A stretch of 64,000 bases of DNA from Comamonadaceae bacterium OS-4 (GCA_027924025.1 AP026970.1:1-64000), one strand, 5' to 3'; shown: positions 50,316 through 59,772, counted from the stretch's first letter. A program made the numbers and translations. The notes: a model not told the origin generated them from the sequence alone.

Positions 50316-51095
50316 TTAGTTCCAGCCTGCGTCGACTTTGAATTCCTGCGCGGTGCACATGGCGCCGTCGTCAGACGCGAGGAACAGGACCATACGCGCA
50401 ACATCGGAAGGTTGGAGTTTGTCCGGCAAGCACTGGTTGCGCTGGATGTCGGCTTCGCCTTCGGCATTGAGCCACATGCTGATCTGGCGCTCTGTCATCA
50501 CCCAGCCGGGCGACACGGTGTTGATGCGGATGCGATCAGCACCCAGGCTATCTGCCAAACCCCGGGTCAAGCCGTTCACGGACGATTTGGCAATGGCGTA
50601 GCAGGGGTAGCCGCTCCCTTTGGTTTGCCAACCGGTAGAGCCGAGATTGATGATGGAGCCGCCGCCGAGCCGTTTCATGCCGGGCACCAGAGACTGAATC
50701 GCAAAAAACGCCGGGCGCTGGTTGACCGACATGCGCTCATCCCAATACTCGGGGGTGACCGATTCGAGCGTATGGCGATCGTCGCGCGCCACGTTGTTCA
50801 CCAATACCGAAAAGTCACCCAGTTCGCGGGCGGCATCGTTGGTGGCAGCCTGCAGCGCCGCCACATCGCGCACATCACAGGTGCGCCACCAGATTTTTGC
50901 CTTGCTGCCACTTGCCAGCTTTTCTGCCAGTGCGCGGCTTTCGGCCTCTGCTACGTCCACAAAGGCCACATGGGCACCTTGTTCCACAAAGGCGGTAACG
51001 ATGGCCGCGCCGATACCGGTGCCGCCACCGGTAATGAAAACGTTTTTACCCTCCAGACTGAGATAACGGGCAAGTTTTGTGGGGTCTGACATCAT
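50316..51095 (-). CDS. SDR-family oxidoreductase, probable aldose 1-dehydrogenase
   Basis: 259 residues. Cofactor motif TGGGTGIGAAI, NNVARDDRHTLESVTPEYWD, catalytic Ser in INLGSTGWQ and Tyr-x-x-x-Lys in YPCYAIAKSSVN. The NN-x-A-x-DDRH region resembles sugar (galactose/xylose/arabinose) 1-dehydrogenases of the SDR family. With the divergent dehydratase gene it would supply the lactone/acid for the oxidative pathway. Convergent with the LysR gene (12 bp apart). Confidence 0.82.
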   Translation of the reverse strand: MMSDPTKLARYLSLEGKNVFITGGGTGIGAAIVTAFVEQGAHVAFVDVAEAESRALAEKLASGSKAKIWWRTCDVRDVAALQAATNDAARELGDFSVLVNNVARDDRHTLESVTPEYWDERMSVNQRPAFFAIQSLVPGMKRLGGGSIINLGSTGWQTKGSGYPCYAIAKSSVNGLTRGLADSLGADRIRINTVSPGWVMTERQISMWLNAEGEADIQRNQCLPDKLQPSDVARMVLFLASDDGAMCTAQEFKVDAGWN

Positions 51096-51114
51096 TTTTT
51101 CTCAAATTTGATTG

Positions 51115-51122
51115 CAATATAG
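51115..51122. promoter_or_regulatory. Shared CAATATAG motif, SDR/dehydratase divergent promoter
   Basis: Second copy of the 8-mer described at 49275, here in TTGCAATATAGATATATGAA between the SDR and dehydratase starts. The 133-bp region 51096-51228 is AT-rich and must hold both promoters. Confidence 0.35.
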
Positions 51123-51228
51123 ATATATGAACTGTCTCTAAATTCATTTTCTATTATCACTGTGCATTGTTACCATGCCTGCTGTCAAGAACCGGAGGCC
51201 CCGCCTCCACCCATAAAGAGGCAAACCC

Positions 51229-52953
51229 ATGGATTCCGAAAAGCCCCCATTTCGCCGTAGCCAAGCATGGTTCGGCCGCCAGGACCGCGATGGTTTTGTG
51301 CACCGCAGTTGGATCAAGAACCAAGGCTATCCGCACGACTTGCTGGATGGCCGCCCGATCATCGGCATTTGCAACACCTGGAGCGAGTTAACCCCTTGCA
51401 ATGGCCACTTCCGTGAGTTGGCTGAATTCGTCAAGCGCGGCGTGTACGAAGCCGGCGGTTTCCCGCTCGAGTTTCCAGTGATGTCGCTGGGTGAAACCCA
51501 GCTGCGCCCCACGGCCATGTTGTTCCGCAATCTGGCATCGATGGATGTTGAAGAAAGTATCCGTGGCAACCCGATTGACGGCGTGGTGCTGCTCATGGGT
51601 TGTGACAAGACAACGCCCTCATTGATGATGGGTGCAGCCAGCTGTGACCTGCCGACCATCGGTTTGTCGGGCGGCCCCATGCTCAACGGCAAGTTCCGCG
51701 GGAAAGATGTGGGCTCCGGCACAGGTGTCTGGCAAATGTCGGAAATGGTGCGCGCCGGTGAGATGACGATGGCGGAATTCTCATCTTGCGAGAGCGACAT
51801 GCACCGTTCCAGCGGCACCTGCATGACGATGGGAACTGCGTCCACCATGGCCAGCATGGTTGAAGCGCTGGGCATGGCACTGCCTGAAAATGCAGCCATT
51901 CCTGCCGCGGATACACGCCGCAAACGCCTGGCCCAATTGACTGGCCGCCGCATCGTAGAAATGGTCAAGCAAGACATCAAGATGTCGCAGATCATGACGC
52001 GACAGGCGTTTGAGAATGCGATCCGCACCAATGCGGCTATTGGTGGCTCCACCAACGCAGTCATTCACTTGCTGGCGATTGCAGGGCGCATCGGCGTCGA
52101 CCTGAAGCTCGAAGACTTCGACAAGCTGGGTTCGGAAGTCAACAACATCCTGAACCTGCAACCGTCGGGCAAGTACCTGATGGAAGATTTTTGCTACGCC
52201 GGCGGCTTGCCCGCAGTGATGCGCGAAATTCTGCCGATGCTGCACGGAGATGCGCTCACAGTAAACGGAAAAACCATCCGCGAAAACGTGGCCAACGCCC
52301 CTTGCTACAACCGCGACGTGATCAAAACCGTCGACGATCCTTTCATGCCGGCAGCCGGCATTGCGGTGGTCCGTGGCAACCTGGCACCTAATGGCGCCGT
52401 GATCAAACCGTCAGCTGCTTCCAAACATTTGCTGCAGCACCGTGGGCCCGCCGTGGTGTTTGAATCGATTGAAGAGTTCCACGCCAAGATTGATGATCCT
52501 GACCTGGACATCGATGAAAACAGCGTCATGGTGTTGAAAAACTGTGGCCCGCGCGGTTACCCCGGTATGGCAGAAGTCGGCAACATGCCCCTGCCACCCA
52601 AGGTGCTCAAAAAAGGCATCACCGATATGGTCCGCATTTCCGATGCGCGCATGAGTGGTACCGCTTACGGCACGACGGTTTTGCACACTTCTCCGGAAGC
52701 GGCGGCTGGCGGCCCGCTGGCCGTGGTGCAAAACGGCGACATGATTGAACTCAATGTGCCGGAGCGCAAACTGCATCTTGAGATTTCGGACGAAGAACTC
52801 GCACGCCGCCTGGCCCTTTGGAAATCGCCTGAAAAGCCGAAACGCGGTTGGTACAAGCTCTATGTCGAGACCGTGCAGCAAGCGCACTTGGGTGCCGACC
52901 TGGACTTTTTGGTGGGCGGAAGCGGAGCGGCTGTTCCGCGCGATTCGCACTAA
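51229..52953 (+). CDS. IlvD/Edd-family sugar-acid dehydratase, probable L-arabinonate dehydratase
   Basis: 574 residues. Iron-sulfur cysteines are visible in WSELTPCNGHF, LLMGCDKTTPS and SSGTCMTMGTAS. Length and these blocks match L-arabinonate/D-galactonate dehydratases with a [2Fe-2S] cluster rather than IlvD (dihydroxyacid) or Edd. It would give L-2-keto-3-deoxyarabonate for the enzyme at 44352. Ends ahead of a strong terminator. Confidence 0.88.
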   Translation: MDSEKPPFRRSQAWFGRQDRDGFVHRSWIKNQGYPHDLLDGRPIIGICNTWSELTPCNGHFRELAEFVKRGVYEAGGFPLEFPVMSLGETQLRPTAMLFRNLASMDVEESIRGNPIDGVVLLMGCDKTTPSLMMGAASCDLPTIGLSGGPMLNGKFRGKDVGSGTGVWQMSEMVRAGEMTMAEFSSCESDMHRSSGTCMTMGTASTMASMVEALGMALPENAAIPAADTRRKRLAQLTGRRIVEMVKQDIKMSQIMTRQAFENAIRTNAAIGGSTNAVIHLLAIAGRIGVDLKLEDFDKLGSEVNNILNLQPSGKYLMEDFCYAGGLPAVMREILPMLHGDALTVNGKTIRENVANAPCYNRDVIKTVDDPFMPAAGIAVVRGNLAPNGAVIKPSAASKHLLQHRGPAVVFESIEEFHAKIDDPDLDIDENSVMVLKNCGPRGYPGMAEVGNMPLPPKVLKKGITDMVRISDARMSGTAYGTTVLHTSPEAAAGGPLAVVQNGDMIELNVPERKLHLEISDEELARRLALWKSPEKPKRGWYKLYVETVQQAHLGADLDFLVGGSGAAVPRDSH

Positions 52954-52980
52954 AAAATTGCGTACTGTTTGAAGCCTTGA

Positions 52981-53021
52981 AGGCCCATAGCGACGGAAAC
53001 ACCGTTGTTATGGGCCTTTTT
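52981..53021 (+). terminator. Rho-independent terminator after the dehydratase gene
   Basis: Stem AGGCCCATA (52981-52989) pairs with TATGGGCCT (53009-53017), with an inner ACGG/CCGT helix, followed by TTTTT at 53017-53021. Confidence 0.88.
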
Positions 53022-53075
53022 CGTCGTTGCGACGCTTGCTAATTTGGCCCCGCTATAACCATAAGGAGACAGGCC

Positions 53076-54617
53076 ATGACTATCAAGGACATGAAGATTT
53101 CCACGCGCCTGATGGCCGTGATGGGCGGTCTGACCGCTCTGCTGGTTGCCGTCGTGGTGCTTGCAATCTCGCAGATGCAAGCCATGCGCCACGACACCAC
53201 CGCCATTACCACCAATTGGCTACCCACTATTGGCCTGGTGGGCGATCTGAAAGCGGGCTTGGCGGACTTGCGGGCATGGGAAAGCCAGCACGTGCTCAAC
53301 ACCGATGAAGGTGCCATGGAACGCATCGACAAGTTGGCTTCGCAAGCAGTAGCGACTGTCGAGGCCACACGCCAGGAATACGGCAAGCTGGTGAACGAAC
53401 CTGACGAAAAAGCCCTGTTCGCTGCTTTGGAAACCGATTGGAAAGCGTATCAGGCACTTCACGCGCAGTTGATGGATATGTCCACCAAACGTGAAAAGTT
53501 CCCGGCCCGCAAGCTGCTGGAGGGGGACGGCAAAGTCTTGTTTGACAAGATCATCGTCACAACCAAAAAGATCTCGGAATACAACCAAACCGGTGCGACG
53601 ACGGCCAGCAGCAAAACCGAAAAAAGCTTCCATACCGCGCGTGTCTCCATGCTCACGGCCTTGCTGGTGGGTGCGATTGCTGCAGTTTTCGCCACCCTGT
53701 GGGTCACCAAGTCGGTGACCAGGCCCATATCGACGGTGATCGATTTGGCTGACAACATCGCAGACGGTGATTTGTCTAAGACCATCACCGTGGATTCGAT
53801 GAACGAGACAGGTCAACTGCTGGCTGCGTTACAGCGCATGCAAGCCAAATTGGCCAGCGTCGTCTACCAAGTGCGCTCAGGCTCCGAATCCGTCGCCACC
53901 GCCAGTTCTGAGATTGCCCAAGGCAACCACGATCTGAGTGCCCGCACCGAACAACAAGCCAGTGCCTTGGAAGAAACCGCAGCCTCCATGGAGGAACTCG
54001 GCTCCACCGTCAAACAAAACGCCGACTCTGCCCGCCAGGCCAATCAGTTGGCCATGAATGCGTCTACCGTGGCTATTCAAGGTGGAGAAGTGGTGGGCCA
54101 AGTGGTGGAGACGATGAAAGGCATCAACGAGTCCAGCCGCAAAATTGCAGACATCATCAGCGTGATTGACGGCATTGCTTTCCAGACCAACATCCTGGCC
54201 CTGAATGCCGCAGTGGAAGCCGCCCGGGCCGGTAAACAGGGACGAGGTTTTGCGGTGGTCGCTTCTGAAGTCCGATCATTGGCCGGACGCTCTGCAGAAG
54301 CCGCCAAAGAAATCAAGAGCCTGATCAATGCCAGCGTAGAGCGGGTGGAGCAGGGCAGTAGCCTGGTGGACAAAGCAGGTGTCACCATGACCGAAGCCGT
54401 CAGCAGCATCCGCCGGGTGACCGACATCATGGGAGCCATCAGCGCAGCGAGCTCTGAGCAGAGTGCCGGCGTCTCCCAAGTCGGCGAGGCGGTTACCCAG
54501 ATGGACCAGGCTACCCAACAGAACGCCGCCTTGGTGGAGGAAATGGCAGCCGCCGCCAGCAGTTTGAAGAGTCAGGCCAATGACCTGGTACAGGTAGTGG
54601 CGACTTTCAAGTTATGA
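53076..54617 (+). CDS. Methyl-accepting chemotaxis protein
   Basis: 513 residues. Membrane helix 1 at about 10-32, a four-helix-bundle periplasmic sensor domain (about 35-185), membrane helix 2 at about 188-210, HAMP ([20 protein letters not shown]), methylation helices and the signalling hairpin [20 protein letters not shown]. No CheR/CheB-tethering pentapeptide at the C-terminus. Strong AAGGAGA site before the ATG. Its nearness to a ChvE-type operon makes a sugar-sensing role possible but unproven. The stop codon overlaps a dispersed repeat. Confidence 0.93.
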   Translation: MTIKDMKISTRLMAVMGGLTALLVAVVVLAISQMQAMRHDTTAITTNWLPTIGLVGDLKAGLADLRAWESQHVLNTDEGAMERIDKLASQAVATVEATRQEYGKLVNEPDEKALFAALETDWKAYQALHAQLMDMSTKREKFPARKLLEGDGKVLFDKIIVTTKKISEYNQTGATTASSKTEKSFHTARVSMLTALLVGAIAAVFATLWVTKSVTRPISTVIDLADNIADGDLSKTITVDSMNETGQLLAALQRMQAKLASVVYQVRSGSESVATASSEIAQGNHDLSARTEQQASALEETAASMEELGSTVKQNADSARQANQLAMNASTVAIQGGEVVGQVVETMKGINESSRKIADIISVIDGIAFQTNILALNAAVEAARAGKQGRGFAVVASEVRSLAGRSAEAAKEIKSLINASVERVEQGSSLVDKAGVTMTEAVSSIRRVTDIMGAISAASSEQSAGVSQVGEAVTQMDQATQQNAALVEEMAAAASSLKSQANDLVQVVATFKL

Positions 54618-54675
54618 GCCAAATCAGGCGCTAGCCCAAACAGAATATGCGCTAGCAGCTATCAAATCAGGAGCA
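54616..54675 (+). repeat. Dispersed repeat, copy 5 (full length)
   Basis: Starts GAGCCAAATCAGGCGCTAGC, then an A-rich spacer, TGCGCTAGCAGCTATCAAAT and AGGAGCA. Two GCGCTAGC blocks lie in direct orientation. It begins within the stop codon of the chemoreceptor gene. Confidence 0.8.
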
Positions 54676-54685
54676 AATTTAAAGA

Positions 54686-54763
54686 GGGTGCCTACGGTGA
54701 ACGTAGCCCTGAATCGGTAAACCAAGGCATTGCACCCGGTCGGGCATGGGCGAGGGCCCATGC
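54686..54763 (+). ncRNA. Structured intergenic segment, possible small RNA or 3' element
   Basis: Three nested or consecutive helices can be drawn: GGGTGC (54686-54691) with GCACCC (54732-54737), enclosing CTACG/CGTAG (54692-54696, 54702-54706); then GCATGGGC/GCCCATGC (54744-54751, 54756-54763) with a 4-nt loop. It lies between the convergent chemoreceptor and infA genes. No known RNA family is recognised with confidence. It could simply be the chemoreceptor's 3' terminator region. The remainder up to 54877 has no supported feature. Confidence 0.3.
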
Positions 54764-54877
54764 GAATTCTTGTTTCTGCTCTCCCCCACCCCTAAAAAAT
54801 GGCAGGGACGCAAGAAAACTAAAGGACCAACCGGCACGCACTAAACAGCGCTTTGCGGCCGGTTCCCAGTGCGCTGA

Positions 54878-55126
54878 TCAGCGACGTGGGGTCATCGGGC
54901 CGCGGCCTTCGATGTGGCGGAAGTTGATGCGGCCCTTGCTCAGGTCGTAAGGAGACAACTCCAGGGACACACGGTCACCCGCCAAAATGCGGATGTGGTT
55001 TTTCCGCATCTTGCCCGCCGAATAAGCGATCAGCTGGTGACCGTTATCCAGAGTCACGCGAAAACGCGTATCGGGCAGAACTTCGTTCACTACGCCCATC
55101 ATTTCAATCAGATCTTCTTTAGCCAT
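54878..55126 (-). CDS. infA: Translation initiation factor IF-1
   Basis: 82 residues, S1/OB fold: [40 protein letters not shown] and [20 protein letters not shown]. Binds the ribosomal A site during initiation. It is longer than the 72-residue IF-1 of the ribosomal-protein operon and stands alone, so it is probably the second infA copy common in betaproteobacteria. Start at 55126 has AGAGGA upstream; the 5' extension of the frame is not conserved. Confidence 0.92.
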   Translation of the reverse strand: MAKEDLIEMMGVVNEVLPDTRFRVTLDNGHQLIAYSAGKMRKNHIRILAGDRVSLELSPYDLSKGRINFRHIEGRGPMTPRR

Positions 55127-55662
55127 ATAACGTCCTCTGAACTTATGTATTACCGGGGGCCGACAAGGCCTGAGTCCCATGATTGCCTGATGCGATTGCA
55201 GCGACTGCAGTTGCATCCAGCGTGAAAAATTTGTCGTGATTGCGCATGATTCGATCGGTGGATGCGTTAACGCTCACGATCGCTGCTTGTGCTGCTGCCT
55301 TCCGCCACAAAGTGACTGGATGCGGGCAGCAATGCGGTGTTTGCCGGTGATGACTGGATGCGAATCGTCAATCTAATTTCGGTTCTGAATCAATAAAATA
55401 CAAACACGCTGGCCACAGCAGAGGCAAAGTGCTCACGAGGAGAAAAGCTGCCGTTTCGTGGAATCTATCGCTACCAGTGGCCCTGTCGGAGCCGGATTGG
55501 ACTCTCCACAGCCGGGAGAATTGTGTTTTTGCGTCACGCATTCACACTGCCAATCGCTTTTTGGCGACTCGCTAATGTAGCATGGAGCGCTCAAAAGCGA
55601 TATTCGGCGGGGATTCCCGGCCGATAGGGTGTGGTTTTCTTAGTGAAACAGCGACAGGCGAG
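55127..55662. other. Intergenic region between infA and the amidotransferase gene
   Basis: 536 bp without a convincing gene. Visible are a 12-bp direct repeat TGACTGGATGCG (55313-55324 and 55351-55362), a GCGTTAACGC palindrome (55264-55273) and a short hairpin GCCAA/TTGGC near 55550-55565. It must contain the divergent promoters. Confidence 0.4.
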
Positions 55663-56370
55663 ATGATGAAAATTTGTATTCTGGACAACGACACAATCGA
55701 CGAGGCACTGGTTCCAACCTACGGCAGCTACGGTGCGATGCTGGAAAAGGTTCTGCGTCAAGCGGGCGCAACAGACTGGGCGATGGATCATTTCAGCACG
55801 CCCCATCAGCAATACCCCGATTCTTTTGACGATTACGACGCTGTCTTGTTAACTGGCAGCAAAGCCGATTCATTTTCTGACGAAGCCTGGGTTGTGGAGT
55901 TGCGTCGTCGGGTTACCGAACTTCTGAAGACCGACACCAAATTGCTGGGTATCTGTTTTGGCCATCAGTTGATTGCCTATTGCCTCGGCGCCAAGGTGGC
56001 AAGAGCTCCTCAAGGCTGGGTGACAGGTCGCAACACCTACCAATGGCATGACGCTAGTTTTGTGGCCAGTGACCGGGAGCAGTTTGCCTTGTTGGCAAGC
56101 CATCAAGACCAGGTTCTGGAACTGCCTGAGGGCGCTCGCCTGCTGGCCAGCAGTGACCGCTGCCCGATTGCGGCGTACGCGAAAGGGAACGAAGTGCTCT
56201 GCATACAGCCGCATCCGGAGTTTGTGGAAGATTACAGCGCCTATCTGCTGAATAAACGCAAACACGTCTTGGGCGAAGCCCATTACGCAGAGAGTATGGA
56301 AAGCCTAGAGCACGGGCACGAAGGCCAGGACTTTGCCAAAGTGATGGTCAAGTTTATTGAACAAGCCTAA
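55663..56370 (+). CDS. Class I glutamine amidotransferase-like protein
   Basis: 235 residues, single GATase domain. Nucleophile Cys in LLGICFGHQLIAYCLGA and the His-Glu pair in IQPHPEF give a complete triad. Free-standing GATase1 proteins of this kind (YfeJ/GMP-synthase-like) have unclear partners. Two adjacent ATGs (55663, 55666) are possible starts; the longer frame from 55582 has no conserved sequence. Overlaps the convergent PNPOx-like gene by 4 bp. Confidence 0.88.
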   Translation: MMKICILDNDTIDEALVPTYGSYGAMLEKVLRQAGATDWAMDHFSTPHQQYPDSFDDYDAVLLTGSKADSFSDEAWVVELRRRVTELLKTDTKLLGICFGHQLIAYCLGAKVARAPQGWVTGRNTYQWHDASFVASDREQFALLASHQDQVLELPEGARLLASSDRCPIAAYAKGNEVLCIQPHPEFVEDYSAYLLNKRKHVLGEAHYAESMESLEHGHEGQDFAKVMVKFIEQA

Positions 56371-56852
56371 TCTGGAGCCACAGCGCCCATCCATTGCGCG
56401 AGTTCAATTTTTCGGGCGGCTCCAAAGCCCGAAATCAAGCGTACCGACCGTGGAACCAGACGTACCAAGGAAAAATCTGCGAAATCGGTCATGAATGCCA
56501 TGTCCGGAAACCGGGTGGTGTAGGCCTCTTTCGTCCGCTCATAGAGTGCCGCATCACGATCCACAAAACTGGCTTCCATTTGCAGGGATACCCGTGGCAA
56601 GGCGTGAACGCCTGTGCCGGCTTGTTCTGGCTGCATGACCATCAAGCCAGCTGATGCTTGTTTTCTCAAGTTGGCGGTGTGCGTGGACAAGGTACTCACA
56701 TGGATGACCAAATGACCCGTATCGCGGTCCAGGGCAAACGGCACCATGGATACCTGTGGATGTCCGTCTTCATCCACTGTCCCCAAGGCAGCTACACGTT
56801 GCAAAAACAGCAGGTCTTGCAAAACGGTTTGGTAAGAAGCATGTTCGGTCAT
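56367..56852 (-). CDS. Pyridoxamine 5'-phosphate oxidase-like flavin/heme-binding protein
   Basis: 161 residues of the split-barrel PNPOx-like fold (HugZ/COG0748-type): LFLQRVAALGTVDEDGHPQV, FALDRDTGHLVIHVSTLSTH, RVSLQMEAS and ISGFGAARKIEL. The last block is typical of the heme-utilisation (HugZ) subgroup. Acts probably on FMN or heme; substrate unknown. Confidence 0.8.
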   Translation of the reverse strand: MTEHASYQTVLQDLLFLQRVAALGTVDEDGHPQVSMVPFALDRDTGHLVIHVSTLSTHTANLRKQASAGLMVMQPEQAGTGVHALPRVSLQMEASFVDRDAALYERTKEAYTTRFPDMAFMTDFADFSLVRLVPRSVRLISGFGAARKIELAQWMGAVAPD

Positions 56853-56871
56853 GCTGACATCCTAGCGGCGA

Positions 56872-56912
56872 AAAAAATGCCCTGACTCCGGGTGGAGGTC
56901 AGGGCATTTTTT
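56872..56912. terminator. Bidirectional terminator-like hairpin in a divergent promoter region
   Basis: Perfect 15-bp stem: left arm 56872-56886 (six A then TGCCCTGAC), right arm 56898-56912 (GTCAGGGCA then six T), 11-nt loop. It would terminate in both directions, yet it lies 20 bp upstream of the PNPOx-like start and 5' of the AsnC-type gene. Confidence 0.75.
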
Positions 56913-56941
56913 ATGGGTCGTCTGGTTTTCAGAGTCCCCAA

Positions 56942-56966
56942 AAAGTGATCTTGATCGGATCACTTT
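56942..56966. promoter_or_regulatory. 9-bp inverted repeat ahead of the AsnC-family gene
   Basis: AAAGTGATC (56942-56950) and GATCACTTT (56958-56966), 7-nt spacer, followed by two TTGTTCAA direct repeats (56965-56972, 56981-56988). Could be an operator for the downstream regulator. Confidence 0.45.
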
Positions 56967-57097
56967 GTTCAACAGGACCGTTGTTCAATCCATGGCTAAA
57001 GTGTAAAACCGAGGCTGAGTCAGGTTATAGCGTAATTGCAGAGAATTCGCGTATTAATGGCACAATATTTCAATAATCAATGAAAAATTGGAATCCA

Positions 57098-57562
57098 ATG
57101 AATATAGATCGCTATGACCAGCAAATTTTGGAAATTCTCCAAGTAGATGGCCGAATTGCCAATCAGGACCTTGCAGACCGCATTGGTTTGTCGCCATCAC
57201 CGTGTTTACGGCGTGTCCGCGCTTTGGAAGAGTCTGGCTTGATTCTGGGATACAGGGCAATGCTGGACGCCAAAAAGCTCGGCCTATCGCTGATAGCGCT
57301 CGTCCATATTTCCATGGATCGGCACACCCCGGAGCGTTTTGCCAACTTCGAGGCCAGTGTTGCAGTCCTGCCGGAAGTGTTGGAGTGCCTGTTGATCACC
57401 GGACAGGACGCGGATTACCAGATCAAAGTCGCCGTCAAGGACATGGACCATTACCAAGCCTTGCTGCTCAACAAGCTCACCCGTATCGACGGCGTTACCG
57501 GTGTGCACTCCAGTTTTGTTTTGCGCCGTGTCATTGACCGAACGGCGCTACCGGTGACCTGA
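57098..57562 (+). CDS. AsnC/Lrp-family transcriptional regulator
   Basis: 154 residues. N-terminal HTH (DRYDQQILEILQVDGRIANQ, DLADRIGLSPSPCLRRVRAL) and C-terminal RAM/AsnC ligand domain (VLECLLITGQDADYQIKVAV; GVTGVHSSFVLRRV). It senses amino acids and binds DNA as an octamer. The ATG at 57098 has GGA 6-8 bp upstream; an alternative at 57080 would add six residues. Ends 5 bp from the minE stop. Targets are not evident from the neighbours. Confidence 0.88.
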   Translation: MNIDRYDQQILEILQVDGRIANQDLADRIGLSPSPCLRRVRALEESGLILGYRAMLDAKKLGLSLIALVHISMDRHTPERFANFEASVAVLPEVLECLLITGQDADYQIKVAVKDMDHYQALLLNKLTRIDGVTGVHSSFVLRRVIDRTALPVT

Positions 57563-57567
57563 ACTGC

Positions 57568-57828
57568 TCAACGAGCGTCCGGCAGTTCGATCTTGACTTC
57601 CAAGACCTCAAGATTGTCCTGGCGCTCGAGATTGACCTTGATGTCATCCGGATTGATGTGGATGTATTTGCTGATAACTGCGACCAAGTCGCGCTGTAAT
57701 GCAGGCAAATAATCCGGTTCAGCGGCATTGCGACCACTGCGCTCGTGGGCAAGAATAATTTGCAGGCGCTCTTTGGCAACACTTGCTGTTTTTTTCTTTT
57801 CACCCAGCAAAAAGGAAAGAAGTGACAT
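57568..57828 (-). CDS. minE: Cell division topological specificity factor MinE
   Basis: 86 residues: N-terminal membrane-targeting/MinD-binding part ([32 protein letters not shown]) and the dimerising topological domain ([20 protein letters not shown]). It drives MinCD oscillation. Starts 4 bp after the minD stop. Last gene of minC-minD-minE. Confidence 0.95.
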   Translation of the reverse strand: MSLLSFLLGEKKKTASVAKERLQIILAHERSGRNAAEPDYLPALQRDLVAVISKYIHINPDDIKVNLERQDNLEVLEVKIELPDAR

Positions 57829-57832
57829 GGCC

Positions 57833-58648
57833 TTACTTGCCTCCAAACAAGCGTTTCAGCAGACCTTGTTTGGGTGCTTCTGTAAAACGCATCGGCTTGT
57901 CAGTGCCCAAGAAACGGTCAATCACGTCTTTGTAAGCCTCTGACACATCACTGCCTTGCATGTGGACAGCAGGAACACCCTGGTTCGATGCCTGCAAAAC
58001 AGACTCGCTCTCCGGGATAACGCCGATCAAAGGAATGCGCAAGATGTCCTGGATATCGTCCAGGGACAACATTTGTCCCTGATCGACTCGCGCAGGGTTG
58101 TAGCGGGTAATCAGCAAATGCTCCTTGATGGGCGTTCCACCTTCCATGGCGCGTTTGGTCTTGCTCGACAACATTCCCAAAATACGATCGGAATCCCGGA
58201 CAGAAGACACTTCAGGGTTGGTGACCACCAAGGCCTCATCGGCAAAATGCATGGCCATGAGTGCACCGGTTTCAATACCGGCGGGTGAATCGCACACAAT
58301 GAATTCGAAATCCAATGCGGACAAGTCCTTGAGGACTTTCTCTACGCCTTCCTGGGTCAGAGCGTCTTTGTCGCGGGTTTGCGAAGCTGCCAGGATGTAA
58401 AGGTTGTCACACTGCTTGTCTTTGATGAGCGCCTGGTTCAGGTTGGCTTCTCCCTGAATCACATTGATCAAGTCGTACACCACGCGGCGTTCGCAGCCCA
58501 TGATCAGATCCAGATTGCGTAGACCCACGTCAAAGTCGATAACCGCTGTTTTTGCGCCCCTCATCGCCAGACCTGTTGCAAAACTTGCGCTGGTCGTTGT
58601 CTTTCCAACGCCCCCCTTACCTGATGTGACAACAATGATCTTGGTCAT
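57833..58648 (-). CDS. minD: Septum-site determining ATPase MinD
   Basis: 271 residues. Deviant Walker [35 protein letters not shown], and the C-terminal amphipathic membrane helix ([12 protein letters not shown]). It recruits MinC to the membrane and is displaced by MinE. 31 bp downstream of minC. Confidence 0.97.
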   Translation of the reverse strand: MTKIIVVTSGKGGVGKTTTSASFATGLAMRGAKTAVIDFDVGLRNLDLIMGCERRVVYDLINVIQGEANLNQALIKDKQCDNLYILAASQTRDKDALTQEGVEKVLKDLSALDFEFIVCDSPAGIETGALMAMHFADEALVVTNPEVSSVRDSDRILGMLSSKTKRAMEGGTPIKEHLLITRYNPARVDQGQMLSLDDIQDILRIPLIGVIPESESVLQASNQGVPAVHMQGSDVSEAYKDVIDRFLGTDKPMRFTEAPKQGLLKRLFGGK

Positions 58649-58679
58649 GAAAAGCTAATCTTTCAAAAGGTGTGGAACG

Positions 58680-59444
58680 TTAAGCCTTGAGGGCTTCAAT
58701 CAGTAATTTTTCTTGCCCATCTTCGCTCAAGCGAATCTGGGCGGTTTTCCCGTGGATGTCTTTGGGCAAGGGATTTTCGCTGGTGCGGTACACCCCGGCG
58801 ATAGACACCAGTTCAGGTTCCAATTGCAAAGCAAAAATTCTCGCTTTGGTGTTTCCGCGCGCACCTGCCATGGCTTTGCCGCGCAAGGGGGCATACACGT
58901 GAATGTTACCGTCAGCAACGACTTCAGCGCCTTGGTTGACGATGGCCAACACCACAAGATCGCAGCCTCTTGCATAGACTTTTTGTCCAGATCGCAAAGG
59001 CTTGTCGACCACCATCGTTGAAGGTCCCGGTACTTCCCGGATCACTTCTTGGATGACGGTTTCTTTGGCTGCGACCGGTCTGGCCACTTGTTTGCTCAGT
59101 TGCACATCTTGTTCAGCTTCTGCTAAACCGGCTTTTAAGCCGAACTCTTTCCAGGCAGGGTGACCCCCACGGACAGCAACAGGCGTCAAACGACAGCTTT
59201 TGAGAAATGCAGTGAATGTCACGAGATCCCGCGGCTCCTCATTCTCAGGAACCTGCGAGAAATCGATGACTAACGCATCGTTGTCAAAAAAATCAGGTGT
59301 TTCACCTGCGGGGCCAAAAGCTGTTGCGAGCTCTTCTGACAACTCTTCCAGGTTTGCAGACTTCACCAGCAAAGCAACCAGATTCATTTGAGCGCTTTTG
59401 ATTTCAAACGTCTGACGCGTTTGCGCTGCGGGAGTAGCTGGCAT
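58680..59444 (-). CDS. minC: Septum-site determining protein MinC
   Basis: 254 residues. N-terminal FtsZ-inhibiting domain (TFEIKSAQMNLVALLVKSAN) and C-terminal beta-helix that binds MinD (GQKVYARGCDLVVLAIVNQG, AEVVADGNIHVYAPLRGKAM). Blocks Z-ring assembly away from midcell. First gene of the operon, divergent from a diguanylate cyclase gene across an unusual AT-rich spacer. Confidence 0.95.
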   Translation of the reverse strand: MPATPAAQTRQTFEIKSAQMNLVALLVKSANLEELSEELATAFGPAGETPDFFDNDALVIDFSQVPENEEPRDLVTFTAFLKSCRLTPVAVRGGHPAWKEFGLKAGLAEAEQDVQLSKQVARPVAAKETVIQEVIREVPGPSTMVVDKPLRSGQKVYARGCDLVVLAIVNQGAEVVADGNIHVYAPLRGKAMAGARGNTKARIFALQLEPELVSIAGVYRTSENPLPKDIHGKTAQIRLSEDGQEKLLIEALKA

Positions 59445-59653
59445 GGAGGGTTGTAGGTACTGAACGGATTCGAATACGCAAATCTTACTTGATCGATGGT
59501 GCGGTTTGCGCGGATTCAGTCACGAAATTTCAGATGTACACAAGTTTTTTTCGTAAAAAAAAACGAGCTCAAAAAAGTGGAAAAAAAGTTCCTTGCTATT
59601 GTCTTAATTCTTTAAATTCAAAATAGTAGTAGTAGATAAGGATTGACCTCTTC

Positions 59654-59662
59654 TGTGGATAA
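59654..59662 (-). promoter_or_regulatory. DnaA box
   Basis: TGTGGATAA, exact complement of TTATCCACA. One of three sites within 156 bp. Confidence 0.6.
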
Positions 59663-59772
59663 GCAATTTTTCACTATATGAATCAATAACTTACGGTATT
59701 CTCAGTCTTGTGCGTGACTCTGCTTTTGAGTTGTACCCAAACCTTGAATAACTTTGAGTTTTTCAAAATTTT

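Noticed and set aside
54686..54763. Faint resemblance to a c-di-GMP riboswitch
   Set aside because: Only a few scattered words match, and no plus-strand gene lies downstream to be regulated.
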